A stretch of DNA of 64,000 nucleotides from positions 7,192,001 to 7,256,000 of the forward strand of contig NC_091054.1 of assembly GCF_963966145.1 (NCBI RefSeq), given 5' to 3'. The position numbers were made by a program, and so were the translations under genes. This document shows, in pieces, positions 35,858 to 47,004 of the stretch. The notes under the pieces were generated by a model that saw nothing but the letters and a program-made list of their open reading frames with translations, searched no databases and had not been told where the DNA came from. The DNA comes from Tenebrio molitor. Its lineage: Eukaryota > Arthropoda > Insecta > Coleoptera > Tenebrionidae. How positions within the stretch are numbered: position 1 is the stretch's first letter; each line of letters starts with the position of its first letter.

Positions 35858-35939
35858 ATTCGATCTATGAAGTTAAGCAACGTCGGGCGTGGTCAGTGGT
35901 TGGATGGGCTGATGGGCTATGGTCTATCTTTTTTTTTTT
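35858..35939 (+). repeat. 5S rRNA-derived SINE-like sequence or 5S pseudogene
   Basis: CGATCTATGAAGTTAAGCAA, then CGTCGGGCGTGGTCAGTGGT, then TGGATGGG, matches the internal promoter half of 5S rRNA (C-G-A-T-C, box A A-A-G-C-A-G-C-G-T-C-G-G-G, box C G-G-T-T-A-G-T-A-C-T-T-G-G-A-T-G-G-G) with about ten differences over 53 positions. The 5' half of 5S is not recognisable and the sequence diverges after TGGATGGG. A run of 11 T at about 35929-35939 would act as an RNA polymerase III terminator. Either a SINE with a 5S-type head or an isolated 5S retro-pseudogene. Confidence 0.65.
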
Positions 35940-37083
35940 AAGATTTCTGCAAAATCATATTTTCATATTTCCTCGTTTTTTCACTAATTCCTTTTCCAAT
36001 TATTTACCCTTTAATTGAAATCTCTTCTCCTGTTTTCATTTATCCTTGTGTAGTTGTAGTTTTTGGTTTTCGAAGCGTCGGAACGAATCGACTTGGGGGA
36101 AGCCACTCGGCGCTAAATACTTTACATTCAAATCATTTAGTTTGTTTGCATTTCTGTTTACAGCTGTAATGAATGAGTTTTTGTTTTCATTCGGAGAGCT
36201 TTTCCCGGTGGAATAATAAAAGGGGTGGCCGGAAATGAGATCGTAAGATTTAGTGGATTCTGTTTGGCGGCGGGCTCGCCTCACCCGACCCGATTATAAT
36301 TAAAAACAATTAGGAAAAAACAGGAATTTTTCCCGTTTCCCGACCCGCCACCTTTCGTCCTTCCGTGTGCAGTCTCCGTCGCGCTGAACGCTTTTTTATA
36401 TCTGTCACGTGACCCATCCGGCGAAACGCGAAACCGGTTTTATGCAGCGTCGGCGGCCATAAACGGCACGCAGAACTGAATATTTGTCAATAATTTGCAA
36501 CCATTCCAATAACGTTAACAAAACAAACGGCTCGAAAAGTAAAGCAAAAAGCAATTAATTCGTTTTTGCGGCCTCGAATGGATTCAATAACATGTGGACA
36601 AAACACAGGTCTGATAGGTTTTATAAAAACGATAGCTCTGGTGGGGCATGACAGAGCTGCGGGTGGCACGGTCGATATGCTCATCAACTATATTACCCAC
36701 ATGAACAAAGTACACTCTGGACATCAATACTGCACTGGATACATTAACGTACCAATTTGTTTTTGATCTGGTGACTTCTGGTGTCACCTCCGCTGCAACC
36801 TTTTTCTCCATTTTTCAAAAATTGCAACCACGTGACCTCCGAGTAACTAACAGAAACCCAGGGAAAAATGTTTAATATTCCCTCTTTTGAAAAAACTTCC
36901 CGCTCTGGATGTCACATTTCCTGTCACCATTTTTTCTTATCACGAAACTCTTTCGATTTGCTTCACACGGAATAAAAAGTTAATGTCACTTCCGCCCAAA
37001 CAAACGTCGGACAGATCGTTCGTTGCACAGCCATCACCTGAACGTGTCCGTTTAAGCGCGATTAAATTTAAATTTAATTTCAG
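35940..37083. other. lz intron 3, end
   Basis: Mixed composition, GC-richer around 36260-36480. No exon recognised; the open frames at 36487-36811 overlap on both strands. The acceptor AATTTAATTTCAG ends at 37083. Confidence 0.4.
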
Positions 37084-37296
37084 ATATGCCCCAATTTGGA
37101 TTGAGCAGCACGAATTCCCATTGGGGTTACGGCGCGGCAGGGGCGTACTCGCCTTATTTCACACCTAGCACGCTGGGCTCGTGTACGGCTCCCACCGCGT
37201 CCCAATTCAACACTCCGGCCCTGGGCTTTTCGGGAAGCACCCCCGACCAGTCGTCCACCCAGGACGCCTTCGGGTCCACGTCCAATGTCAGCTCAT
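37084..37296 (+). CDS. lz: lz coding exon 4: Y/G/S/T-rich region
   Basis: A 213-nt phase 1-1 exon (acceptor TTTCAG, donor GTGAGT at 37297) encoding residues 214-283 plus split codons at both ends. It reads MPQFGLSSTNSHWGYGAAG, then a run with YSPYFTPSTLGSCTAPTASQ and a STPDQSSTQDAFGST tract. Aromatic- and Ser/Thr-rich, without a known fold; such regions carry activation or partner functions in RUNX proteins. Its symmetric phase makes it a candidate cassette exon. Fly lz is known to make isoforms with and without an internal exon, but equivalence to this one is only inference. Confidence 0.85.
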
Positions 37297-37992
37297 GTGA
37301 GTATGTTGACGAGAGAATCGGGGAAAAATGTGCAAAGAATTTTTTCGTGTGTAAACATCGTCCCATAAAACTGGAGATTATAATGTAATAAAAACTTCAG
37401 CACGGCTTTACTCTTTTGTTGAATCGATGCCAAAGACAATACTAATTGAATGAAATATGACGTTTATAACGTCCAGGATATTTTTCTGGAAAAAGTCCAA
37501 GTTGATGAAAAGCTTTGCTCGTCTAAGGTCGTGAAATATAACTGGCGGCCGAACTATAGATCGCTCGTCGTAAAAATGGAGATGAAGCAAAAATTAAAAT
37601 CTGCCAAAGATCATTGAACTTGAACTGATCTGTTCATTCACATAATCATTAATAATATTAATAATTGTGATGAAATATGAGGTTTGTAACGCCCAGAATA
37701 TTTTTCTGGAAAAACTCCAAGTTAATGAAAAGCTTTCATCGTTTATTGTCGTGGAATATAACTGGCGGGCGAACTATAGATCGTTTGTCATAAAAATTGA
37801 GATAAAGCAAAATCTAAAATCTGCCAGGAGATCATTGAAGTTGAACCGTCCTGTTCGTTTTCATAATTTCCAATCATCCTGGTCTGTTTCGACAAGAAAA
37901 CAACCGTCGGTGGAGTTTACGCGAGCCCTCTCGTCCACCTCGACCATCGGAGCAATTTCCATCCGCTCAATTCACTCGTCGTTCTTTTGCAG
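37297..37992 (+). repeat. lz intron 4 with a tandem duplication (37451-37618 and 37670-37838)
   Basis: Two direct repeats of about 165-195 bp, offset by about 219 bp, fill the intron. They agree at roughly 85 percent of positions by eye. Both keep an open frame that begins with ATGAAATATGA: the first reads MKYDVYNVQDIFLEKVQVDE and continues to a stop after 52 codons; the second reads MKYEVCNAQNIFLEKLQVNE and stays open into exon 5. I do not recognise the peptide, and no clean splice sites bracket either unit, so an intronic duplication is the simpler reading. Confidence 0.75.
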
Positions 37993-38615
37993 TGCTTCCT
38001 GACAGCTCGGCGACGGACCTGGACCAGCACCTCGGCCTCGTCTCCTCGCAGAACCACACGAACCATTCGCAGAGTACCACCCACACCTCCTCTCTGCTGG
38101 TCCCGCGGTACTCGTCGAACCACACGGACTTCGCCCTCTCGGGCCCCAGATCTCTGTCTGATAACTCGAGCGCCGCCGAGAGTCCCGTCCAGGAAGACAT
38201 CCTCACCACTCAGACGAGTCTCGGCGTCAACCACGTCAACAACACGAACTTCCCCCTTCACCAGAACATGACGTCGTCTTCGTACCCCTCCAGCAACTGC
38301 AACAACTCGATCTATCCCGTCCTGCCGGCGAGTCTCTTGTACTCCCAGCTGTACTCCGCGGCCAACCAGAGCCACAACTTCCACTCGTTGCACTCGCACA
38401 CTTCGCAGGCCCACCACAACGACCTCCAGAGCGTGATGGATCAGTTGTCGACGACGAACCAGCGACAGATGAACGGTACCACCGATCTGCTGTTGAGTAA
38501 TAATGGAACGTGTGCGGCGGCCGCCGCCAGACAGGAGGACGGCAGACTGACCACCAATGGGGGGCAGAGAGGACCGGGGCAGAACAGTGATGCGGTGGTG
38601 TGGAGGCCGTATTGA
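37993..38615 (+). CDS. lz: lz terminal coding exon 5 with VWRPY Groucho motif
   Basis: Opens after CTTTTGCAG (37992) in phase 1 and encodes residues 285-490. It starts LPDSSATDLDQHLGL, a conserved-looking block, and continues through Ser/Asn/His-rich low-complexity sequence (NHTNHSQSTTHTSS; NFHSLHSHTSQAHHN) and a five-alanine run (AAAAA). The protein ends VWRPY, followed by TGA. The WRPY tail recruits Groucho/TLE and is diagnostic of RUNX proteins. Codon usage is GC-rich like exon 1 and unlike the introns. Confidence 0.95.
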
Positions 38616-40085
38616 GTGACGACTGACCTCTCAAGTGATTTTTGTGCAATATTATTGACTCACTAGCAGTGAACGAAAGTGACTGATCTTAGGCCGATCA
38701 GGTATGGTGGATATGTTACCGGCAAACTTTGCAATTGGGTTTGCGTGCAATTCCCGAGAAAGCTTGCAGTAGACTTTGTTTTAGCTTTAAGCCTTTTATA
38801 CAAGTTCTCGATAGGTAATTCAAAGGAGTAGTTATCTTGTATAAATAATTGTTTGGGGTATTTCAAAGAGAGCAAATGTATTGGACATGAGAATATTACA
38901 ATATGAGTTTTACTATTTTGTCAGAGGTTGTTATGACCACTATGCAAAGGAAAAAATGTAAATGATAAAGAAAACAACTCAATAAAAAAATCAATAAAAA
39001 TAAGTACGTCGATTCGGCTTTGTCTGTTTAATTTTATTCATTGCAATATTAATACAGCGAGTAACAAAATAAAATAGACAAAACTTTACACTTTAAACAT
39101 GCAATTGAATAATTCTGTGACAGTTCCAACTCCACACAGCGCCAACGTCCAACCGATGAACTAACTAGTCAGGTCGAATTCAATCGACTTCTGTTCAAAA
39201 TCTTATGACACTTTTTCGTTGTTGTCGTTTGCGACATTTTGGTAATTGTTCACTTTAACTACCTCTGGAATTTTCGCGTTTTTTCTGGCTAGACAGTCTC
39301 AGGGCGTCCTCCTAGATCGTTTCCCACCATTCAAACCTTGTGCAAATTAATTTTCGTTACCCTCTAGTCATACTAAGACATTGGCGCGACCTTGACGCGA
39401 CCTTGAAAAACAACAAGAGAGAAAAAAAGGGCATTTGCACAAGGTTTGAATGGTGGGAAACGATCTAGGAGGACACCCTGAGGGTGTCTAGCTAGAAAAA
39501 ACGCGAAAATTCCAGAAGTAGTTAAAGTGAACAATTACCGACATTTTTTATAGTTCTCGTGTCTTAATAAAGAAAAATCAAATAATTTAAAAAAATTGAA
39601 ATGTCAACAGAACCTGAATATCTGCATGTTAAATGACATGTGTTACGCGGATTTATAATTTCGTAAGTGTTAATTTTTTTGTTATTAACTGGTAGTTTAT
39701 TATTGCTGTTACCACATTTGTGTTTTTTCTTTGATGTATCGTTCCGGTATATTTTGACGGTAACATATAGACTGTTTTATTTACGATGTGCAATCGATTC
39801 GTATAAGTCTAGGCTAAGACCCTGTTGTATATCTAACTATGTATAAGTTAGGACATGTCATGTACAGAGAAAGCCGCATGTTTGCTCGACTGACGTCGAC
39901 TAATAGTGGCTATTATAGCTTTAAGCTTGTAAAACTATCGTGTACAATATGCTTTAATTAGTCCCCCTGTATAAAAAAAGTGAGTTATTAAATTCATCCA
40001 TGATTATAATACCTGTTATGTAACGATTTCTGTTGGAAAATGTAAAATAAACAACAACGATAACAAATAAATATTCAAAGAATGC
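38616..40085 (+). other. lz 3' UTR region with proximal and distal poly(A) signals
   Basis: AATAAA at 38981 and 38993 gives a short 3' UTR of about 380 nt. A second pair at 40046 and 40066, followed by a T/GT-rich stretch (CTGTCTGTTTCATTTC at 40086 onward), could mark a longer form. The palindromic hAT-like MITE at 39241-39539 lies between the two and would be inside the longer transcript. Confidence 0.45.
39241..39539 (-). mobile_element. Palindromic hAT-like MITE, copy 2
   Basis: A 299-bp element with the same GGTAATTGTTCACTT arms as 1410-1705 and an exact 8-bp target duplication GACATTTT (39233-39240 and 39540-39547). Its unique centre is in the opposite orientation to copy 1; because the arms are palindromic this simply means insertion the other way round. 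The two copies differ at scattered positions. Confidence 0.9.
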
Positions 40086-41589
40086 TGTCTGTTTCATTTC
40101 ATCATCCTTCGAACTTAAAACTATGCATTAAAATTGTTACATAAATACTTCAGATGATTTGCCGGAAATTTGGAGAATTCCCTTAGTACTGGTCGAGTTT
40201 CAGGATAAAAACAAAGTGAAACGGCAACGGGGAGATCCTTTTAACAAATAATGCTGCTGAACTTTTACTGAAATTGACCGCTTGTGGCGAGAAGTAGAAA
40301 AGGGACAATGAAACTCAAAGCAAAAACGGAACGAACGAAAAATAAAGGAATGCCGGGGGCGACTGCTCAACCCCTTCGAATCGCGCTCGTTTTGAGTAAC
40401 TGGCGCGCCAGCCGACAACAAATTACTTCTGCGTAAACACCACCCATCAACAGCGAAACTCTCTCGCTTCTTGCGGCCGCACGAAATTTATGTGCGATTC
40501 TTACGCCCCCTCATATTTCGCGGCCGCCTTCCGTCGCTCCCGGACCGACTCGTGATCGTCATTTCTGCCAACCAAACTGTCACTTTTGATCCACCGACAA
40601 AAATCGGCGGCCATGTTGCCGGGGCGAATAAACAAATTGTTAATAATGCCATTGGCCGATTGTAACTCACCCCGTCGGGGCATAGTAATGTAATTGCGTA
40701 GCCAGATTTTACAGCCCCTGTTGGTCGCTATACGGTACACCTGCCACCACTAATTAGTAGGCTATAATGGCCATCCAAATGTCGATTAAACCTAATATAC
40801 TGGCTGCGTGGAAATGAGACATTTAGTTCGACACCAGCACGTGCTCTCTGCGAATCGCCCAAATTACGTGAGCCGATCTGCACATTCGCCCCCGTTGCCT
40901 GCTTTGTTTTTGTCGAACCGTTTTTTTGTCTGTCATTTTGGCTAAATCATTCACTGAAAGCTCCGTGTGCTCGGGTGGATCGACGGAATTTTAGTGGATC
41001 GAATAAATGCACTGCCGATTAATGAAAAGTGAAAATGAATTAGGAACTTGTTTTTTTCATTGTGCTGTTGTTTTTCAAATTTCACTTTTCTGTTGAAAAT
41101 GATGTTTGTCCATCATTAAGTGATGAAAATTTGAGGAAAAAAAAATTAAAACACGAGTCCTAGAAAATCGATGAAAGATATTCAGCAAAAATGTATATAC
41201 CTACGTAATTTGTTTGGAGGCTTAAAAAATTATTCTACTCTAACAGGATGATTTTAAAAAACGAGAATAAAAAATTGCAAAAATGGAGACATGAACGAAA
41301 AATATTTTAAGAAGAATATAAGCAAATGACAGTAGGTAAATTAAGAGAGTGAAGTTAAAAATACATGACAGAAAATAATTAAAAAGAGGAAGTTGATGAC
41401 AATGATAAATTTTTGAGAGTTACTGGAAGAATTCAACTGTGGAAAGCAAATCAGGAAGTTGGAAAAGAATAAAACTGCAAAATAACCATTTACAAAACAA
41501 GTATGGAAAGTGATACTTTTTCTAACAAGTAGGAGGAAGCACGAGCGTCAGCGAGTAATGAGAGCCTACGAGTTCAGGAAAAACATTTT
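40086..41589. other. Downstream of lz, no gene recognised
   Basis: GC-richer at 40190-40980 with overlapping short frames on both strands and no domain, then AT-rich. Nothing further recognised. Confidence 0.4.
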
Positions 41590-41780
41590 TTGTTCGAACT
41601 GTCAGAATTTGAGAATTTTTTCCTATGTGAACGGATTTTGATAAATGTCACAACTTGTCAAAACGAAACGTCAAGCTAATTTTAAAGGTTTTAAGCGATT
41701 TGAAGCCTTTAAGGGGCTCGTCGAACAAAAAAACGTTGTATTCAACTCGTCAAATAAACTACTATTTTCACATGTGTTAC
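41590..41780. repeat. Dispersed repeat, inverted relative to 24180-24310
   Basis: Carries, in reverse complement, the blocks listed for 24066-24310, and adds AACTCGTCAAATAAACTACTA, which also occurs in altered form near 1346. A 98-codon frame starting at 41655 overlaps it but shows nothing recognisable. Confidence 0.5.
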
Positions 41781-44700
41781 AACTGTTTTTCTACAACCGT
41801 CTACAGGCTAATAAGTAAGCTTATCGTTGAATACAGACCATCCTTTTATGCTGACATAATAACCACATTATCAGCTTTTATGTATCCAAGAAACACGTTA
41901 AGGAAACATTTTCAGTTCTACTTAATTGTGGTCGCCATTTGCTCAAAATGATTGAAACTGACGGTGAAGACGGTTTTTGTTAGAACACGCAAAATATTTA
42001 TCACACTAGTGCCGAAATACTTTCTATACCGTAAACGCTACTTTTCGGTGTTCATTAAAGTATGTATAGACAAGCCTACTTTCTGGGATGGTTGTAGAAC
42101 AAAAATATTTTGACACTGATGGTAATGGTGAAAAAGTGACAGGACAGTTGTATTTAGAATCAGAACAAAAAAAGACGGCAGCACAAGCAAAATAAACATT
42201 AATAGTAATTTACGCAATGAGTGTATAAGCTAGTACTTTTTTCACGGATGGAAAGTTTGACCGCACGAGTCGTAAGCGAGTGCGACAATCCCATGAGTGA
42301 AAATAAAACACTTTATGAGTTCCTCGCTTTATTTTCTCTACGACTGACGTTTTTAAAGCCACTCGACTCTTCAGTGCCAACTTGGATTAGAAATTTAATC
42401 GAACACCCGATATTTGCATAACGCCAGAGTAAAATAAATAATGACAGGCTATGGCACTTCTTTTCAGGTTATTTATTTTTTTCACTGTTGCCACGAATAG
42501 GTATTTTACGCACTAAAAACAGTCAAATATAGTACCGTTTTTTGACACTTGTAAAAAAGTAAGATTTTACTAGTTCGATTAATTTCGAAAATCGCAGAGG
42601 AAAGGGTAATTGTGGAGGTTAAATAAAAGTAAAAGTCAAATTACGCAGGAAGTAATAGTAATAGTAGATAAACCTTGAAAGGATGAATATAATAAAAAAA
42701 AAAAACAAAAGAAAAAAAAATTGCTGAAACAGAGATCCTGAATGATGACGAAATAAATGTACAATGAACATATGTAGGTATAAAGGCGAGAAAAATGAAG
42801 GCTAAGAAGGCTAATTTAGAACTAATATACGGTGTTCCAAATGATTGTCATCTAGCTTTGGAATTTTTGAACATTCTGTCAATAAATGTCATCCATCGAA
42901 TTGACAATTCGATGGTGGCCACTTTCAACACTTGCTGTGACTTGCTTTTGTTGGCTTCCTTTTCAATTTCAATCGCAACTTTACATTTATATCATCCCTT
43001 CACAATAAATCACATTTGGAATTTTGACTATACATATTTTGAGGTTAGGGTACTGCGGTCTTTTTTTTTTGTAGAGCGGCACTTCATATTTTTATAAAGG
43101 TAATGCAGAGGTAACTAGATGCAAATTATTTTGTTTCTTTCACACTCTATTTTGTCTTCAAAGCCTTTCTTAGATTTAGACCGCATGTTCTTTGTTATTG
43201 TTAGCAGAGAGATTTTTTCTATTTATCTGACTCTGACACAGTTTTATTGACAAGAATTTGAACTTATAGAATTGTTAAATCACCACAATTCAACTCACCA
43301 ATTAACAAAAAATGACGAAGATGGTGTTAACCAAGGGAAAGTTGTACACACCTACTTGATAACGTCATATTTTTTAGAATATAAATGTAACATGTCCGAT
43401 AAAATTGAAAAAAAAACTCCATCGCTGACACTAAAACATGCAAAGAAGACATTGGTGAGAAATTTTTTACACATATTGTGGTAGGTACATATTCGGTACA
43501 CCTAGGTAATGCTAATGTAATAAAATAAGATAACAATGCTACATACGGTTTTGAAATGTAATTATTTTGCCCTTCCCTATCTGAACTGAAGAGATTTCCT
43601 GTTACCTATATGAAACTTTTTTCATTGAACAGCAAGAATTTGTCGCCTTTCAAAAAACAGAACAGAATTTTCTCTCCACCTTAACCCATGAAAAAGTTGT
43701 TTTAAAATACACACACAATTTTGATTCAAGTTTTTATTTCTAGACGAAAAAATTCCTTTGCTACTAGTTCTTGTTTGTGCTTTTGTAATAAAATATTTTC
43801 CATCACCCGGAGCCTTCTTCATTGGATCTCGACAAATCCGTTTCTAACCGGGACAATATTGCAATAATAATTTTTGACACCGCCTACTTGTTAATAAAAT
43901 CAGGCACACGTATCAGATACACGTCGTCTGCCATTATACACACTCAACGAAATTTAATTAGCGCCTTATTCTAAAATTAATTTACGCTTCCTTGGAATCT
44001 AAAATCAACGCAGCAACATTTCAATAACTCGCTTATTCGAGCATGAAGCCTTTTCACTTTAGCTCCAAGTAAAGGACAAAGACGGAGTTCGATACATCTT
44101 CAAACGGCACCATTCAAAGAAACCGCAAAATTCCTCATCAGTACGGAGGTGGTTTTTTTAGAGGCGCCCCCAGCGCATTCTGGCGCGAGATCCGCGAACT
44201 CCACTCGTTTTCCTCGCTTTTCTTACAGCGCTTTCTTAGAAAAGTCGGCGGAAAAGTTACCGATCATACCACGAACGGACGCGATCGTCAGTCTTCGCCA
44301 GTTTCCGATTTGCAACATCAATCTACGACGCCTCGCACAACAACAAACAATTTCTATTAGTTGCAACCAACAATACTCCTCCACGAATATTTTCGATGAA
44401 AATTCTACTGATCGGAAAAAAATCGAATCGAGCCGAGCCGATCTTGGCGTGTTCACTCGACGACGTCAAGAGGGAATTTCTTAACAAACTGGGGCGTCGT
44501 CTTGAAAATCTTTAAGAAACTTCTCCCCTTCTTTAACAGAGAGCGCTGCAACAACCTAATTATAAAAGAATCGCAGCTTTTCAGCCAAATCGTCCGCAAT
44601 TAGAAACTCGCTAATTATCGGAAAAACGTCGACCATGCGTCGATTAGAGCCGAACCAATGGAATTTTTTGACGGCGACGTTCGAGATCGAGGCGTCGAAT

Positions 44701-45500
44701 TAAGACGCCTATAGACGCCGGTAAATTGACGTCTCGACGCACCTCGTCTTGCGGTTGGTTTTGTGGTTAAAAGGGCGTGGTTGCGGTTAGATTTCGTCGC
44801 ACCGATTGGACGATACCCTTGCGGTTTACGCATGTGGTCGATTATTACATTTTTATTGGAAGTCCTTCCTGCTGCGATGCGGTTGGGTTTCGACGGGACA
44901 AAGATCGGTACTAAGATTGGCGAGATCTGATCAGGTGACACTCCTGCGGCTCAATAATTCTCCAGTTTATACGATTGCGGATCGGGAACGATGAAAACGT
45001 GTCAGATCGTGATTCGCTAATTACGTCTGTTCCTGCAAGCAAGGTTTCGAACTGATTCCAAGAGCGCCAGGGACCTTGCAAGGATAATTAAGTATCAAGG
45101 TTGCAGGAATGAAGACGCTTTAAAAATAATCACACCAATTAGCAAAATACTCCTGTATCAACAGTTTTTTATCCCCCAATAAACTCCGCTCAATCCAAAT
45201 TTAAAATCTCTCAATAGGTATTTATCTGTAAAATAGTTAGTACATTGTTAATTTTTTATAAATTTGAAGTTAGTTTTATTTTCGGTAAAACTGAAAGTTT
45301 TAAAAATTGTTTTTTATTATTTTAATGCTGTACTTGTAGATTTGCCTCTTCTAGATTTGTCAATTTGACATTTGACAACTCACACATCATTTTTATAAGT
45401 TTTAATTAAGGTGTTTTAAAAGTTAGTTGAGGAAACAAAAGAGTTTTTCTCAAGACTGTCATGTGCGGGACATTAGTTAGATATTGTGATCCTAACTTAT
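41781..45500. other. Intergenic, no gene recognised
   Basis: AT-rich to about 43900, including an eroded relic of the GACGCCAA MITE arm near 42362-42412 (CGACTCTTCAGTGCCAACTT). The stretch 43900-45080 is GC-richer and free of recognised elements; its open frames (44149-44484, 44615-44941) have no recognisable domain and may be chance. Confidence 0.4.
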
Positions 45501-45640
45501 AAGAGGTGTTCAATTGAAAAGTTCATCAAATTTGCTTTGATCTTGGTCGCTATCTTTGTCTAACCACCTTAATTTACGATGTTGTCTTTTAAAAATAAAG
45601 TGAAAGCCAACTCGATGAACTTTTTAATTGAACACTTGTT
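45501..45640. mobile_element. Foldback MITE, 140 bp
   Basis: The left arm with GGTGTTCAATTGAAAAGTTC, then ATCAA, is complementary to the right arm with GATGAACTTTTTAATTGAAC, then AC, with a few mismatches over about 30 bp. No coding capacity. Confidence 0.65.
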
Positions 45641-46650
45641 ACATGTTTTTAGTAGCCCATATTAAAAATTTAGATCTGTTCAGTACGGAAATGTAAATAT
45701 GTAAAAGAAAATCAACTGGAAGGCTTCCAGAATATGAGGAAATTGTTTTAGGATTAAAGGAATGTCTAAAGCTCAAACAACAAACATTCCGCAATGTTTC
45801 TTAATTGACAGTTTAAAGATAAGACGAAAAATTACACGTTAGTGACGCAATATTGGTAAAACAATGTGGCAAAACATTTTTTAAAATAAAATGAAGAAGA
45901 AGAAGAGTAATCAAGTGTCTGGAGCATCGCAGTGAACAAGTACCTAGGTATCATTTTTCAATAAAATTTTAATCAATTGAACATACTAAATTTCATGTGG
46001 AGTGACTGATTTTAATTACATATTTCTGACTGTGTATTTTAATTACATTATCTTAAAGTTCCTTGTTTTTAGGCAACCAAGTAATCACATCAATTTATCT
46101 TTGGTATAGTGGGATAGTTACGCTATGTATCGTAGGTGGCACATTTCACAACCAACGAAACATTTACAGTGGCTCTGTTCTTATGTAATTTAACAGATTA
46201 TGTTTCTAAATCTTAACCAAAAAATAGAAAACCACGAATTAAGATTTTCCTAGAATCAAAAAAATAATATTCAAGAAATTTATGCTGAATATTCCTTAGA
46301 TATGCACGACCAATCTAGTTTTTGTTTTAACCTTGCATTTACCGTAAACAATTTGTGTTAATGTAGTAAAAAAAATTGCTTAAAATTTAATGAGTTATGT
46401 GACGCCCGTTTTAAAAACTTGTTGATAACGACGAAACAAAAATAACTCATATCTACGTTTTTGTCATCTACATAGCGAATATTATTCGAGCCTGATTGCA
46501 GCCTATTTAGAATTTTTCTAAGAATACATAAGCCGTCTTAATTTTTTTCTAATTTGAAAAATTCCGACACAATTTTCAAAACCTGAAATTGAAAAGTAGT
46601 TAATTTGTTAGGTAATATTTTCTTATAATTTATAAAGAGTAATTGTGTAA
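45641..46650. other. AT-rich intergenic
   Basis: No gene, RNA or delimited repeat recognised. Confidence 0.4.
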
Positions 46651-47004
46651 TTGTTCAAACAATTGTTTATTTCGTCAAACTACATATTTAAAGGTTTACC
46701 TTTTGAAACCTTAGGCCCTTGGTGCAAAGAAACCATCGATTTCATTAATGTCATCGGAAAGCGACTTAGCGCGGAATCAGGCGATTCAAAATCAAAGAAA
46801 TTCCTTTTTGAGAGGATTTCCCTTGCCATTCAACGTGGAAACGCTGCAAGCATTCGGGGCACTTTTCCAGATTCCGCATTATTACCTATCGAAAATTTTT
46901 ACAAAAAATATATTGAAATAAATGCTCCTTGTAACAACTTCTATATTTTTTTCCATGTTATCATCATTATTAACTATTGTGAATTATCTACAAAAACTCA
47001 TTAA
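46651..47004 (+). pseudogene. Retroelement-like C-terminal fragment
   Basis: A 117-codon frame. Its central part reads PFETLGPWCKETIDFINVIG, KRLSAESGDSKS, and FLFERISLAIQRGNAASIRG, followed by TFPDS. A pattern of E-T-x-G-x-W-x-x-E, then I-G-x-x-L, then G-D-x-x-S, then Q/E-R-I-S-x-A-I-Q-R-G-N-A is common at the C-terminus of retroelement-derived proteins in animals. The start is unreliable, and neither the upstream coding part nor a catalytic domain is visible, so I read it as an orphaned tail of a retrotransposon ORF. The last 30 residues look like run-through into flanking AT-rich DNA. Confidence 0.5.

Larger units (their letters stand above)
13352..38615 (+). other. lz: lozenge-like RUNX transcription factor gene (whole gene)
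   Basis: Five coding exons join into 490 codons, all with consensus splice sites and all junctions in phase 1. The product is a nuclear DNA-binding protein: N-terminal tail (residues 1-49), Runt domain (about 50-178), a Q/H/F-rich linker from exon 3, a Y/G/S-rich region from exon 4, and a Ser/Asn/His-rich C-terminus ending VWRPY, the Groucho/TLE corepressor motif of RUNX proteins. RUNX proteins bind DNA as heterodimers with CBF-beta (Brother/Big brother in flies). Insects have four RUNX genes. The post-Runt segment and the later LPDSSATDLDQHL block fit lozenge best from memory of the fly protein; runt, RunxA and RunxB are the alternatives. In flies lz directs eye cone and pigment cell and crystal cell fates. 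Confidence 0.85.

Noticed and set aside
37917..38649. Several 80-166-codon minus-strand and alternate-frame ORFs over lz exon 5
   Set aside because: Shadows of the terminal lz exon; V/R- or S/T-rich with no domain.
44149..44941. Open frames of 108-111 codons on both strands
   Set aside because: No domain, no splice context, and overlap with frames on the other strand.
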